Shown piece after piece: positions 8,707 to 16,252 of a stretch of 64,000 nt of DNA. The stretch's first letter is position 1. Every line of letters starts with the position of its first letter. The notes under the pieces were generated by a model, which did not search any database, was not told the origin of the DNA, and saw only the letters and a list, made by a program, of their open reading frames with translations. Position numbers and translations under genes: made by a program. Origin of the DNA: a virus; the IMG/VR virus record IMGVR_UViG_3300030202_003023, positions 1 through 64,000 of that record; one strand, written 5' to 3'.

Positions 8707-8934
8707 ATGAGAAAAGTTACTGTAGTATCTACCGCAACAGGTGGAAAGAATGAAGTTTTATCAAGTGCAACTACTTGGGGAGAATTAAAAGGTCAAATCT
8801 CTGAATATATGACAGGTGAAATGAAAGTTACTGTTAGAGAAACTAGAAATGATTTATCTAATGCAGATGCAATTTTACCTGAAGGTGATTTCACTTTATT
8901 CTTATTCCCTGTAAAAGTTAAGTCAGGTAGATAA
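8707..8934 (+). CDS. ubiquitin-like modifier (beta-grasp, Ubl)
   Basis: Small beta-grasp protein, 75 aa, interpreted as the modifier of a phage ubiquitin-like pathway. The start at 8707 is chosen over an in-frame ATG at 8614 because the longer version overlaps the previous gene and adds 31 unrelated hydrophobic residues. Beta strands MRKVTVVST and MKVTVRETR, a WGELKGQI helix and a terminal strand (FTLFLFPVKV) fit the fold. The C-terminus is KSGR, so an exposed Gly would require removal of one Arg. E2-like, JAB and E1 genes follow within 3.3 kb, which is the main support for the assignment. Preceded by an A/T leader; its stop overlaps the next start (TAATG). Confidence 0.75.
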   Translation: MRKVTVVSTATGGKNEVLSSATTWGELKGQISEYMTGEMKVTVRETRNDLSNADAILPEGDFTLFLFPVKVKSGR

Positions 8935-9089
8935 TGGCTAAGAAAAAGAACAAAGTTACTGTTACACATCCTTTTTCTTCTGTAGAAGAGCACTACAAAC
9001 ATTTACAAAAAAAGTATGATACTTATTTTAATGAGCGCTTAGAAAAACTAGAAGAAATAGGAAAAGAACTTCGTGCAGATATTAATTAA
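8934..9089 (+). CDS. hypothetical small protein, 51 aa, coupled to the Ubl gene
   Basis: Not recognised. Very basic N-terminus (MAKKKNKVTV), then a helical stretch with coiled-coil character (FNERLEKLEEIGKEL). Its start overlaps the Ubl stop as TAATG, so the two are probably translated together. It could be a Ubl partner or substrate, but no sequence feature proves this. Confidence 0.6.
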   Translation: MAKKKNKVTVTHPFSSVEEHYKHLQKKYDTYFNERLEKLEEIGKELRADIN

Positions 9090-9098
9090 ATCAATAAT

Positions 9099-9129
9099 AA
9101 GAGAGGGCTACATGTCCTCTCTTTAATTT
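9099..9129 (+). terminator. hairpin between the Ubl pair and the E2-like gene (weak terminator or attenuator)
   Basis: Perfect 8-bp stem, AAGAGAGG at 9099-9106 with CCTCTCTT at 9116-9123, 9-base loop, followed by a short T-rich tail (TAATTTT). It has terminator geometry but a broken T run, so partial termination is likely. It would give more Ubl mRNA than enzyme mRNA, which makes sense for a modifier. Confidence 0.5.
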
Positions 9130-9136
9130 TAAATTT

Positions 9137-10354
9137 ATGGGAGAAGCAGAAGATGAATTTGCAGAAGCAGAAGCATTATTACAACAGCTGCAATCAGAAG
9201 AAGAACAAAGAGAAATTCAAGCACAGCAAGAAGTTGAAGTTATTGAACTTAATGATACCAATACAATGGAAATTGCACCAATACAACCAGTAGTAAAAGA
9301 AGAGCCAAAAGACACAGATGTTATAGCTTTTTTGAATAAACGCGTTACTGAAATGGCAACATTGTTAAACGCTATATATCCAGACAATTGGCACATATAC
9401 AGAAACCAAGAGTATATAAAACAAAATCCGTTTTTAAACAAGGTTATAACTGATGATGAATATCACACTAATCATACAATAATTGCAATTAGATTTCCTG
9501 AAATAACTATTACTAACACTAGAGGACATAGTAATGTAATTAAAGATTTATTTGTGTTTATGAGCATGTGTATTTATAAAGGTTCAGCACCTGAAAGTGA
9601 AGCTATTATTATGTTTGATAGTAGAATGTGTGGTACTAGATCAACTTTAAGAGAAGAAGAGTTTAATAGTAATTATATACATTCTCATCTTCCTAGACGT
9701 ACTTCATCTAGCAGTGTAGAAAAACCATATACAGCTAATGTAAATGTTAGTTATTTTTGTTTAGGTGGAGGTACTGAAACATCTGCAGCTTTAGCTGATT
9801 TAAATTACAATTTTGATATACTAAAGTTTGAATTGTTTTTATATCAGTTGTCTACGTATGTTACGCATGAAAGCTTAGGAGGCGGTCCTTACATTAGAAT
9901 GGATAGTATAAGAATGGGATCAGGGCCTAGATTTAGTTCAGAAAATAACAATAGTTGTAAAAGTACATTTTTTCACTATGTTGATAAACTTGATTCTTTT
10001 CCTCTTAAATCTTGTGTTAAAGATGGAGAAAACGCACTTGTGTATGATGAAAACAACGAAGAGCATTTAAAAGTGCTAGGTAAACTAACTGATTACCCTT
10101 ATGAAAGGCTTGAAAATAACAGATTAGTTCCTTTTACTGAAAATGTAATAACTAAAACTGAAGAACAAATTAAAGAATTAGAAGGATTGATGTTTGATTT
10201 TAGGGGTGAATCAGTATTTTTTAAAATAACACCTTATCCTAAATCTACAATAAAAAACCCTATTAAGTATCCTTCAAACAAGTTGTTGTCTTATATATCT
10301 TCTTGTATTAATAATAATATTAAAACATTTAATTCATTGCTTTATGCAGAATAA
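9137..10354 (+). CDS. putative E2-like conjugating protein of the Ubl pathway
   Basis: Proposed ubiquitin-conjugating (E2-like) enzyme. Residues 1-65 are acidic and disordered or coiled (Glu/Gln/Ala-rich). The next ~150 residues have an E2-like pattern: strands HTIIAIRFPEITITNT and VIKDLFVFMSM, then YIHSHLPR (H182, H184) and a Cys in YFCLGGG (C208) as the candidate active-site cysteine. HSHL followed by CLG is a pattern I associate with prokaryotic E2-like families found beside JAB and E1 genes. The C-terminal ~180 residues show no known domain. The 3' end overlaps the JAB gene by 11 bases. Placement between Ubl and JAB/E1 is strong context; the fold assignment from sequence alone is moderate. 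Confidence 0.6.
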   Translation: MGEAEDEFAEAEALLQQLQSEEEQREIQAQQEVEVIELNDTNTMEIAPIQPVVKEEPKDTDVIAFLNKRVTEMATLLNAIYPDNWHIYRNQEYIKQNPFLNKVITDDEYHTNHTIIAIRFPEITITNTRGHSNVIKDLFVFMSMCIYKGSAPESEAIIMFDSRMCGTRSTLREEEFNSNYIHSHLPRRTSSSSVEKPYTANVNVSYFCLGGGTETSAALADLNYNFDILKFELFLYQLSTYVTHESLGGGPYIRMDSIRMGSGPRFSSENNNSCKSTFFHYVDKLDSFPLKSCVKDGENALVYDENNEEHLKVLGKLTDYPYERLENNRLVPFTENVITKTEEQIKELEGLMFDFRGESVFFKITPYPKSTIKNPIKYPSNKLLSYISSCINNNIKTFNSLLYAE

Positions 10355-11486
10355 AAAAATTTTAAAAAAGTATGAAGAGCATACTTTACCAGAAAATTCT
10401 ACTATCATATTAAGTCAGAATTTATTAGACCAAGTAGACTACTTACATAAAGTAGTTGGAAAAGTAGAATGGAGTGGTGTACTTGTTTATAGAACTATAC
10501 AAGGCTCTATTGAAAACTATAAAAAGTTTGTAGTAGAAGCTGTAGAAATTCTTCCTATGGATGTAGGTACATCAGGATACACTGAATATGAAATAGAAGC
10601 AGCAGATGAGTATGTGTTTAAAAACTTACTTGAAAGAGTAATGCTAGATGATGATTTAAAAATAGGTCATATACATACACATCATGGTATGGATTGCTTC
10701 TTTTCAGGTACAGATATGTCAGAGTTGCATGAAAATGCTCCTAATCACAACTACTATCTGTCTTTGATTGTTAATTTTCAAGACTACACTAATTGGAAAG
10801 CTAAGATTGCACAGATTAAAACAATGAAAACAAAAGGTTCTGCAGTGTATTCTTACAAAGGTACTAATGGTACAGTTGAAGAAAAAGTATCATTAAATGG
10901 TGAAAAAGAAATTATGTCTTTGATTAATTTAAAGATAGAGCCTGAAACTACTTTAGAAGATGAGTTTATAAAAAGAGTTAAGGAACTTAAAACAGAACAA
11001 GATAAGTTTGTTAAACAAAAGCCTTTGACAGGTAACACTGATTGGACTGGTTATTACGGTAAGCCTACTGAACAAGCTACTTTGTTTGATGTACTTAATG
11101 AAAGCCTTGCTCCTGATTCTGATGACTTGTCACGTGTTTTTGTAGATGTTTCTGAAGAAAGTATAACTATGTTTTCTTTAAAGCTTCTTGCTCAATCTAC
11201 TGAACCTTTAGGTAGTTTAGAAAATACTTTAAATGTTTTAGACCAAGCTTTTTTAAGTGAGGAATACGGTGCTATGGATTACTATATGGAAACTATAGTG
11301 GATAATTTTGATGCGTTGTATTTAGAGCATTTTAAAACTACACCTTCTACAGTATCTAAAAAACTTGTTGTTGAAAAAGTAGCTGAAGTTTTAGAGAAAT
11401 TTGAAGAAAAACATAATTACACATCAGCTTTAGTTGAAACTACAATTGACACACTAAGGCTAGATCTTATTTTAGAACAAGAATAA
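10344..11486 (+). CDS. JAB/MPN-domain metallopeptidase (putative Ubl-specific protease)
   Basis: Zinc isopeptidase/peptidase of the JAMM class. The full metal-binding motif is present: E42 in KVEWSGVLVYR, HTH at H111 and H113, exactly seven residues, then SGTD (S121, D124). Known roles in this family are removal of ubiquitin-like proteins from targets and trimming of the modifier's C-terminus, both fitting the Ubl with a KSGR end. The catalytic domain takes up roughly residues 15-190; the remaining ~190 residues are helical and unassigned, perhaps a partner-binding region. Overlaps the E2-like gene by 11 bases and is followed after 13 bases by the E1 gene. Confidence 0.85.
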   Translation: MQNKKILKKYEEHTLPENSTIILSQNLLDQVDYLHKVVGKVEWSGVLVYRTIQGSIENYKKFVVEAVEILPMDVGTSGYTEYEIEAADEYVFKNLLERVMLDDDLKIGHIHTHHGMDCFFSGTDMSELHENAPNHNYYLSLIVNFQDYTNWKAKIAQIKTMKTKGSAVYSYKGTNGTVEEKVSLNGEKEIMSLINLKIEPETTLEDEFIKRVKELKTEQDKFVKQKPLTGNTDWTGYYGKPTEQATLFDVLNESLAPDSDDLSRVFVDVSEESITMFSLKLLAQSTEPLGSLENTLNVLDQAFLSEEYGAMDYYMETIVDNFDALYLEHFKTTPSTVSKKLVVEKVAEVLEKFEEKHNYTSALVETTIDTLRLDLILEQE

Positions 11487-11499
11487 AAAATAAAAAAAA

Positions 11500-12237
11500 A
11501 TGGAAGATACAAATCAAATGGTTTCTATTGAAGGCGTAAATACAAATGAAAATGAAATAAATCTGAATCCTAGACATGCTAGGTTTTCAGATTTAATGTG
11601 GTATGATTCTAATAATCCTCCTCACGCACTTGTTGGTGGCGTGGGAGGTATAGGTTCTTGGCTATCTTTTTTACTAGGTAGAATGGGTTGTCATCTTTAT
11701 TTGTTTGATAATGATGAAATTGATGAGACAAATATGGGAGGACAGCTGTACCAACCTTCTCAGATTGGTATGACTAAAGTAGAAGCTGCACATCTAAATA
11801 TCTATAATTTTACTGGTAACAGTGATATAGAGACTTTTAGCAAGTACACTGAAGAATCAGAGTTTTGTCCTATAACATTTTCTTGCTTTGATAATATGAA
11901 ATCAAGAAAGATTATGTTTGATATATGGGCAAATAGCCATGACGGTAATGGTATTTTCATTGACGGTAGAATGCTTGCAGAGTCTTTTCAGATTTATGCA
12001 GTACTTCCTGGAAGTGAAGATAAGTACAGAGAAACGTTATTTGATGATAGTGAAGTTGAAGAGCAACCGTGTTCTGCAAAAGCAACTTCACATACTGCAG
12101 CTATGATTTCAAGCATGATGGTAGGTATATTTACAAACTATTTATCTAATATAAAAACAGAAATGAATATTAGAGAAGTTCCGTTTTTTACCAGCTTTGA
12201 AACACATTTACTAATGCTTAATTTGGAATTACAATGA
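11500..12237 (+). CDS. E1-like ThiF/MoeB-family adenylyltransferase
   Basis: Ubl-activating enzyme that would adenylate the modifier's C-terminus. Rossmann ATP-binding loop GGVGGIGS (residues 46-53), LFDNDEIDETN with D70 and D72, GGQ at 80-82 where the usual Arg-Gln has become Gly-Gln, and K93. The D131-N132 strand end and QPCSAKATSHTAA (C191 as candidate thioester cysteine) match E1-like enzymes of prokaryotic Ubl systems. At 245 aa it is a single-domain E1. The loss of the ATP-contacting Arg is the main oddity. The leader is nearly all A; the stop overlaps the next gene by ATGA. Confidence 0.85.
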   Translation: MEDTNQMVSIEGVNTNENEINLNPRHARFSDLMWYDSNNPPHALVGGVGGIGSWLSFLLGRMGCHLYLFDNDEIDETNMGGQLYQPSQIGMTKVEAAHLNIYNFTGNSDIETFSKYTEESEFCPITFSCFDNMKSRKIMFDIWANSHDGNGIFIDGRMLAESFQIYAVLPGSEDKYRETLFDDSEVEEQPCSAKATSHTAAMISSMMVGIFTNYLSNIKTEMNIREVPFFTSFETHLLMLNLELQ

Positions 12238-13271
12238 ATATTGATTTTAGTGATAAAAGACCTGAGCAATTAGTAGATGATTCAGGCAAGTTCTCAAATT
12301 TATTTACTTTTAACTTAGATAGAACCTCATATTTAAGGCATTTAACTATAAAAACATCTGATTATGTACCTTTGTATTCATTGGGGTTTTTTAAACCTGC
12401 ACGTGATTACAGTGTGATGCATTCTAGTAGATTTATTGGGTATAATGATTTTACTGAAATTACAAAAAACTATTTAGTTAAAATTAAATACTATAAAAAA
12501 CAAGACGGTCAGATAAAAAACAGTATAATAAATAGATTTCTTGATAATAATATTGGTTCACATGATTGGTATGTATTAAGGGGTGAGTATTCTTCTAAAG
12601 AATTTAATTTAGAGTTAATTGACAAAGAGATAGAAATACATAAGGAGAATTTAAAAGAAGTAAAGGAAAAATTACTCTGCAATTCATCTTCTTTGTCTCT
12701 TGGTAATATATACCCAATGTATGGAAGGGCTTCTTATTCTAATGTTTTTAATAGTGTTAATGGATTAGGACGTGGTTATTATGGATCAAATCTTTTTACA
12801 AGCGCTGCACATTCTTTAAGAAATGCAGATTATTTAACTAACCTTGGATTTACAGCAAAATTTAATTCTAATAATATAGAAGTTCTTTTTTCTTATATGG
12901 TAAAAGTAGAAATGATTCCTTATATTAGATTATGTATGCTCTTAGGAGAAGAGCCTCATCCAGACAGTTTAGAATTATGGGTTAATGATACATTAGATGT
13001 ACCTAGAGGCCCACATAAAAACATACGTCCAAGATACCGTAAAGAAGTTAAACTTTTTGCAGAAAGTAGAGGCATTAAAATAGAAGAATCTTCTAATTTA
13101 AATGCAGACATTTTTAAGTCATATAAGTTACCAACTTTTAAAAATATGGTAGAAAGAAGACAGTGGTATAATTTTATAGGCAGCGCTGTTTTAAATGGGA
13201 TGAAAAAAAGCAGAAATGGAGACGGTTTTAAAATAAAAGGCGATAAAAAAACAATTAAATTAAAATTATGA
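12234..13271 (+). CDS. hypothetical protein, 345 aa, coupled to the E1 gene
   Basis: Not recognised. A soluble, basic protein with many aromatic residues; a helix-rich coil (DKEIEIHKENLKEVKEKL) near residue 130, a Gly/Ser/Tyr-rich middle, and a basic C-terminus (GDKKTIKLKL). No catalytic motif seen. It shares ATGA junctions with both the E1 gene before and the exonuclease gene after it, so it is translationally coupled to the Ubl cassette. It may be a target or specificity factor, but that is inference. Confidence 0.75.
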   Translation: MNIDFSDKRPEQLVDDSGKFSNLFTFNLDRTSYLRHLTIKTSDYVPLYSLGFFKPARDYSVMHSSRFIGYNDFTEITKNYLVKIKYYKKQDGQIKNSIINRFLDNNIGSHDWYVLRGEYSSKEFNLELIDKEIEIHKENLKEVKEKLLCNSSSLSLGNIYPMYGRASYSNVFNSVNGLGRGYYGSNLFTSAAHSLRNADYLTNLGFTAKFNSNNIEVLFSYMVKVEMIPYIRLCMLLGEEPHPDSLELWVNDTLDVPRGPHKNIRPRYRKEVKLFAESRGIKIEESSNLNADIFKSYKLPTFKNMVERRQWYNFIGSAVLNGMKKSRNGDGFKIKGDKKTIKLKL

Positions 13272-14026
13272 GCAAAACATTGTTAATAGATGGAGATTCT
13301 TTGATGTACTATGAAGCTTTTAAAGAACAATCAGAAGAGAAGGCTATAGAAAGTATAAATAAAAGACTCTTATACATGTGTGAGCAAAACAGTGCTGATA
13401 GATATCTTGGATTTTTGACTAAAGGTAGTTGTTTTAGATATAAAGTAGCAAAATCAAAAGGCTATAAAGAGTCAAGACCAAGAGAAAAACCAAAACTTCT
13501 TTTACAATTAAGGGATTATTTACAAAACACACTTAAGTTTGAGATAGTACCACAACTAGAAGCAGATGATTTAGTCTGTTATTGGAATAATCAATTAGAA
13601 GAGGAGACAATTATTTGTTCTCCTGATAAAGATGTTTTGAAACAAATACCAGGAAAGCATTATAATTATAGATGGACAACAAAAACTAGAGGTTGCTGGG
13701 TTACTACTTCTGAAAAAGACGCTGAAAAATTCTTATGGCAGCAAGTCTTAATGGGAGATTCTACAGATTCTATACCAGGATTACCTGGAGTAGGAGAAAA
13801 GACAGCACTTAAGATTCTTGAGAATAAAGAATCACCTCTAAGTGGTTGTGATAAAACTTATAGTGCACTAGTACTGGGGGAGTACGTTAAAGCATTTGGA
13901 ATATCTGAAGGTATAAGCAGGTTTGCTGAGACTTTTAAATTAGTATATATGCTACGTACTCCAGAAGACGTGAAGAGAGAAACTGATTTGGTGCTAGAAA
14001 AGCCCCAGATTAAGTTATTGAGGTAG
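13268..14026 (+). CDS. 5'-3' exonuclease / flap endonuclease (FEN family)
   Basis: Removes RNA primers and 5' flaps during phage replication. FEN-family signatures in order: N-terminal LLIDGDSLMYYEAF, PQLEADDL at about residue 100, the SPDKD metal-binding element at about 120, and GDSTDSIPGLPGVGEKTA at about 170-190, combining acidic metal ligands with a helix-hairpin-helix DNA-binding turn. Length of 252 aa is normal for a T7 gp6/T5-type enzyme. It provides the 5' nuclease missing from the short phage family A polymerase. Starts with ATGA overlap on the upstream gene. Confidence 0.92.
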   Translation: MSKTLLIDGDSLMYYEAFKEQSEEKAIESINKRLLYMCEQNSADRYLGFLTKGSCFRYKVAKSKGYKESRPREKPKLLLQLRDYLQNTLKFEIVPQLEADDLVCYWNNQLEEETIICSPDKDVLKQIPGKHYNYRWTTKTRGCWVTTSEKDAEKFLWQQVLMGDSTDSIPGLPGVGEKTALKILENKESPLSGCDKTYSALVLGEYVKAFGISEGISRFAETFKLVYMLRTPEDVKRETDLVLEKPQIKLLR

Positions 14027-14043
14027 AATTTTTTATAAAAATT

Positions 14044-14841
14044 ATGACTAGTACTATAAAATGTGATAAAGTGGGAAAAGTAGTAACTGTTAAAGTATAT
14101 TCATCTAGACAGTTACACCTTCTTCCAATTTATAAAGGAGGAGAAGTTTATGACGACAAAGGAAACCTTGTAGAAATAAACTATGATGATGAATTTTTAG
14201 TAAAAGTAGGAGAAACGGTTTCTATTAAAAGACATAAATATAAAATACAGAAAATTACTAAGATGGTTAGCTTAGAAGGTATTCATGTATCAGGTTATTA
14301 CTTGCATACATCTACTTTAAGCAAATCTTCTATGTTTGTGTTTCCTTTGTTAGGCTATACTCGTACTTTTTTTGAATGGAATTCTAGTTTTATAAACTCT
14401 TTTATATGGAAAGAAGGCGGTGAAGAAGGTAGGTTTATTTATTTATGGTATAAATTTGTACCATCTTTAGAGATGGAAGAATTTGAAGAAAAGCTAAAAA
14501 ATAATATAAACTTTATAGATGCAGAAGATGTTGATGATTATCATGTATTGTATAGATTTATGGTTCCTGAAAAATTTGAAAAAGATTATGATAAAATTAT
14601 AAAAGGAAAATACTCTTACATTACAGAAAGTGCAAAAGAACGTATACTTGATTTTCATTTTTCTAGTCCAGACAGACCTATAGGTAAAATACTTTATAGA
14701 GATCCTGAAAGAAGAGAAAAGATGGAAAAAGAGTTAGGAATTAAAATTCCTGAAGAGCAGGATTTGCATGATCCATTTTATAAAGAAGAAGATACTTTCT
14801 TTAATAGGTATAAAATAATAAAATCAAGACTTGGATGGTAA
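14044..14841 (+). CDS. conserved-looking phage hypothetical protein, 265 aa
   Basis: Function unknown. The N-terminal ~90 residues are beta-rich and may form a small barrel; the second half (FIYLWYKFVPSLEMEEFEEKL, YRFMVPEKFEKDYDKIIKGK) resembles a family of uncharacterised proteins often found near replication genes of Bacteroidota phages, but I cannot name it. No membrane segments or catalytic motif. Overlaps the uracil-DNA glycosylase start by 7 bases. A/T-only leader. Confidence 0.75.
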   Translation: MTSTIKCDKVGKVVTVKVYSSRQLHLLPIYKGGEVYDDKGNLVEINYDDEFLVKVGETVSIKRHKYKIQKITKMVSLEGIHVSGYYLHTSTLSKSSMFVFPLLGYTRTFFEWNSSFINSFIWKEGGEEGRFIYLWYKFVPSLEMEEFEEKLKNNINFIDAEDVDDYHVLYRFMVPEKFEKDYDKIIKGKYSYITESAKERILDFHFSSPDRPIGKILYRDPERREKMEKELGIKIPEEQDLHDPFYKEEDTFFNRYKIIKSRLGW

Positions 14842-15530
14842 AAAAAGAAAATTTTGAACCATTGATGGACATTGGCTGGCTAGAACATCTCTGGCCAGCT
14901 TTGTCTTCATCAAAAATGAAGAGCAACTATGCTCTCATTAGTAATGAAAAGAAGAAAGGGTATCATATATTTCCTAAGTATACAGATACTTTTAATGCGT
15001 TTAAGTATACTCCTTGGAATAAAGTAAGAGTAGTTATACTTGGACAAGATCCTTATCACACAACAGGTATGGCACATGGATTAGCTTTCTCTACACAGAG
15101 TGATCTTACACCACCATCTCTAAGAAACATATTAAAAGAAGTAGAAGATGACGTGTATGAAGGCTTTAACTTACAGAGAAGCGTAACAAATGATTTAACT
15201 AGTTGGGCTGAACAAGGTGTTTTACTTTTAAATACAGCTTTAACAGTTAAGTTAGGGTGGCCAGGCAGTCATTTGCACCACTGGGAAGATTTTACTGCAC
15301 ATACTTTAAAAGAATTAAGTAGGTGGAAAAGCGGTGTAGTATATTTGTTGTGGGGAGCAAAGGCACAAGGATTTAAAAAATACATTAATACAAAACAAAA
15401 CCATGTTTTAGAGACAACACATCCGTCTCCTTTTTCTGCACATAAAGGGTTTTTAGGATGTAAGCACTTTTCTAAGACAAATGAGATATTACGGAATATG
15501 AACGGAAAAGAAGAAGAAATTGTATGGTAA
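14835..15530 (+). CDS. ung: uracil-DNA glycosylase, family 1
   Basis: Cuts uracil bases out of DNA. Diagnostic features: the water-activating loop GQDPYH (residues 70-75, catalytic D72), LLLNTALTV (131-139) with the uracil-binding Asn, and the DNA-intercalation loop HPSPFSA (196-202). Full length (231 aa) and all key residues present, so it should be active. In a phage it implies thymine-containing DNA; probably repairs cytosine deamination in the AT-rich genome. Overlaps its upstream neighbour by 7 bases and the downstream 59-aa gene by 7 bases. Confidence 0.96.
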   Translation: MVKKENFEPLMDIGWLEHLWPALSSSKMKSNYALISNEKKKGYHIFPKYTDTFNAFKYTPWNKVRVVILGQDPYHTTGMAHGLAFSTQSDLTPPSLRNILKEVEDDVYEGFNLQRSVTNDLTSWAEQGVLLLNTALTVKLGWPGSHLHHWEDFTAHTLKELSRWKSGVVYLLWGAKAQGFKKYINTKQNHVLETTHPSPFSAHKGFLGCKHFSKTNEILRNMNGKEEEIVW

Positions 15531-15703
15531 CTGAAGAACAAGACGTTACTCACCGTCAAGGTAGAGGAGAAATGAAGTATGAAGTTTTAAAAGAGTTACA
15601 AAAATTAGATAAAGAAGTAGCTTTAACTCCAATGAGTAACATAAATAAAAGAAGCCTTCGTAGTTTTATAACTATTTTAAAACGGAGATTAGAAAAACTA
15701 TAA
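15524..15703 (+). CDS. hypothetical small protein, 59 aa
   Basis: Not recognised. Small basic protein, helical, with an Arg/Lys-rich C-terminus (ILKRRLEKL). Its start lies inside the last codons of ung, and it ends 3 bases before the sigma-factor gene, filling that gap exactly, which is the main evidence for it. A nucleic-acid or sigma-factor partner is possible but speculative. Confidence 0.6.
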   Translation: MVTEEQDVTHRQGRGEMKYEVLKELQKLDKEVALTPMSNINKRSLRSFITILKRRLEKL

Positions 15704-15706
15704 TTA

Positions 15707-16201
15707 ATGGAAAAGTCTTTAGTTGATCATATAAAGAAAGACATGAGTTTTTTGTACTACTGTGCTTTTAAACATTCTCTTAATACACAAGATGCAGAAG
15801 ATGTAGTTCAAGAAAGTATTATTAAAATGCATAGGTACTATAAAGAAGAAAAGTTTACAAGAGGCTGGATGGGAATGGTAGTGTCTTCTGTAGCTTTAGA
15901 TAAAATAAGGATAAATAATAAGCATGCTTATCAAGATATAGAAGACAGTGAATTAGAAGAAGCTATGTCTTTTTTTAATTCAAAAGATTATCAAGAAGGT
16001 TTACTAGAAGGGTTAGATGCAGCAATAGATACATTAGAGGATGATGTACAAAAAAGAGTCCTTAAAGAAGCTAGAAAAGGGACACTAATAACTGATATCA
16101 AACTTGAAGATGTTACTAGTTGGAAAGTTAAAGACTCTTTCCGTAAAGGTGTAAAAGAAATTAGAAAAGTATCAAATAAAATATTTGAAATTTACAGCTA
16201 A
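15707..16201 (+). CDS. ECF-type sigma-70 family RNA polymerase sigma factor
   Basis: Likely directs host RNA polymerase to phage promoters. Region 2 is readable: an N-terminal helix (LVDHIKKDMSFLYYCAFKH), then DAEDVVQESIIKMHRYY (polymerase-binding helix, with the DAEDVVQE pattern of ECF sigmas) and GWMGMVVSSVALDKIR (promoter -10 region helices). After an acidic linker, residues ~105-160 fit a diverged region 4 (LEDDVQKRVL, TSWKVKDSFRKGVKEIRKV), weaker than usual in the helix-turn-helix. The length of 164 aa is typical. As the last clear gene of the + block it could serve the switch from early to later transcription. Confidence 0.8.
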   Translation: MEKSLVDHIKKDMSFLYYCAFKHSLNTQDAEDVVQESIIKMHRYYKEEKFTRGWMGMVVSSVALDKIRINNKHAYQDIEDSELEEAMSFFNSKDYQEGLLEGLDAAIDTLEDDVQKRVLKEARKGTLITDIKLEDVTSWKVKDSFRKGVKEIRKVSNKIFEIYS

Positions 16202-16252
16202 TAATTTGCTTTTTTTATACATTCTTCGTATGGTATAATAAACAACTTTACC

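Noticed and set aside
15269-15559. - strand frame opposite the uracil-DNA glycosylase gene
   Set aside because: Opposite to an enzyme gene with complete catalytic motifs; no features of its own.
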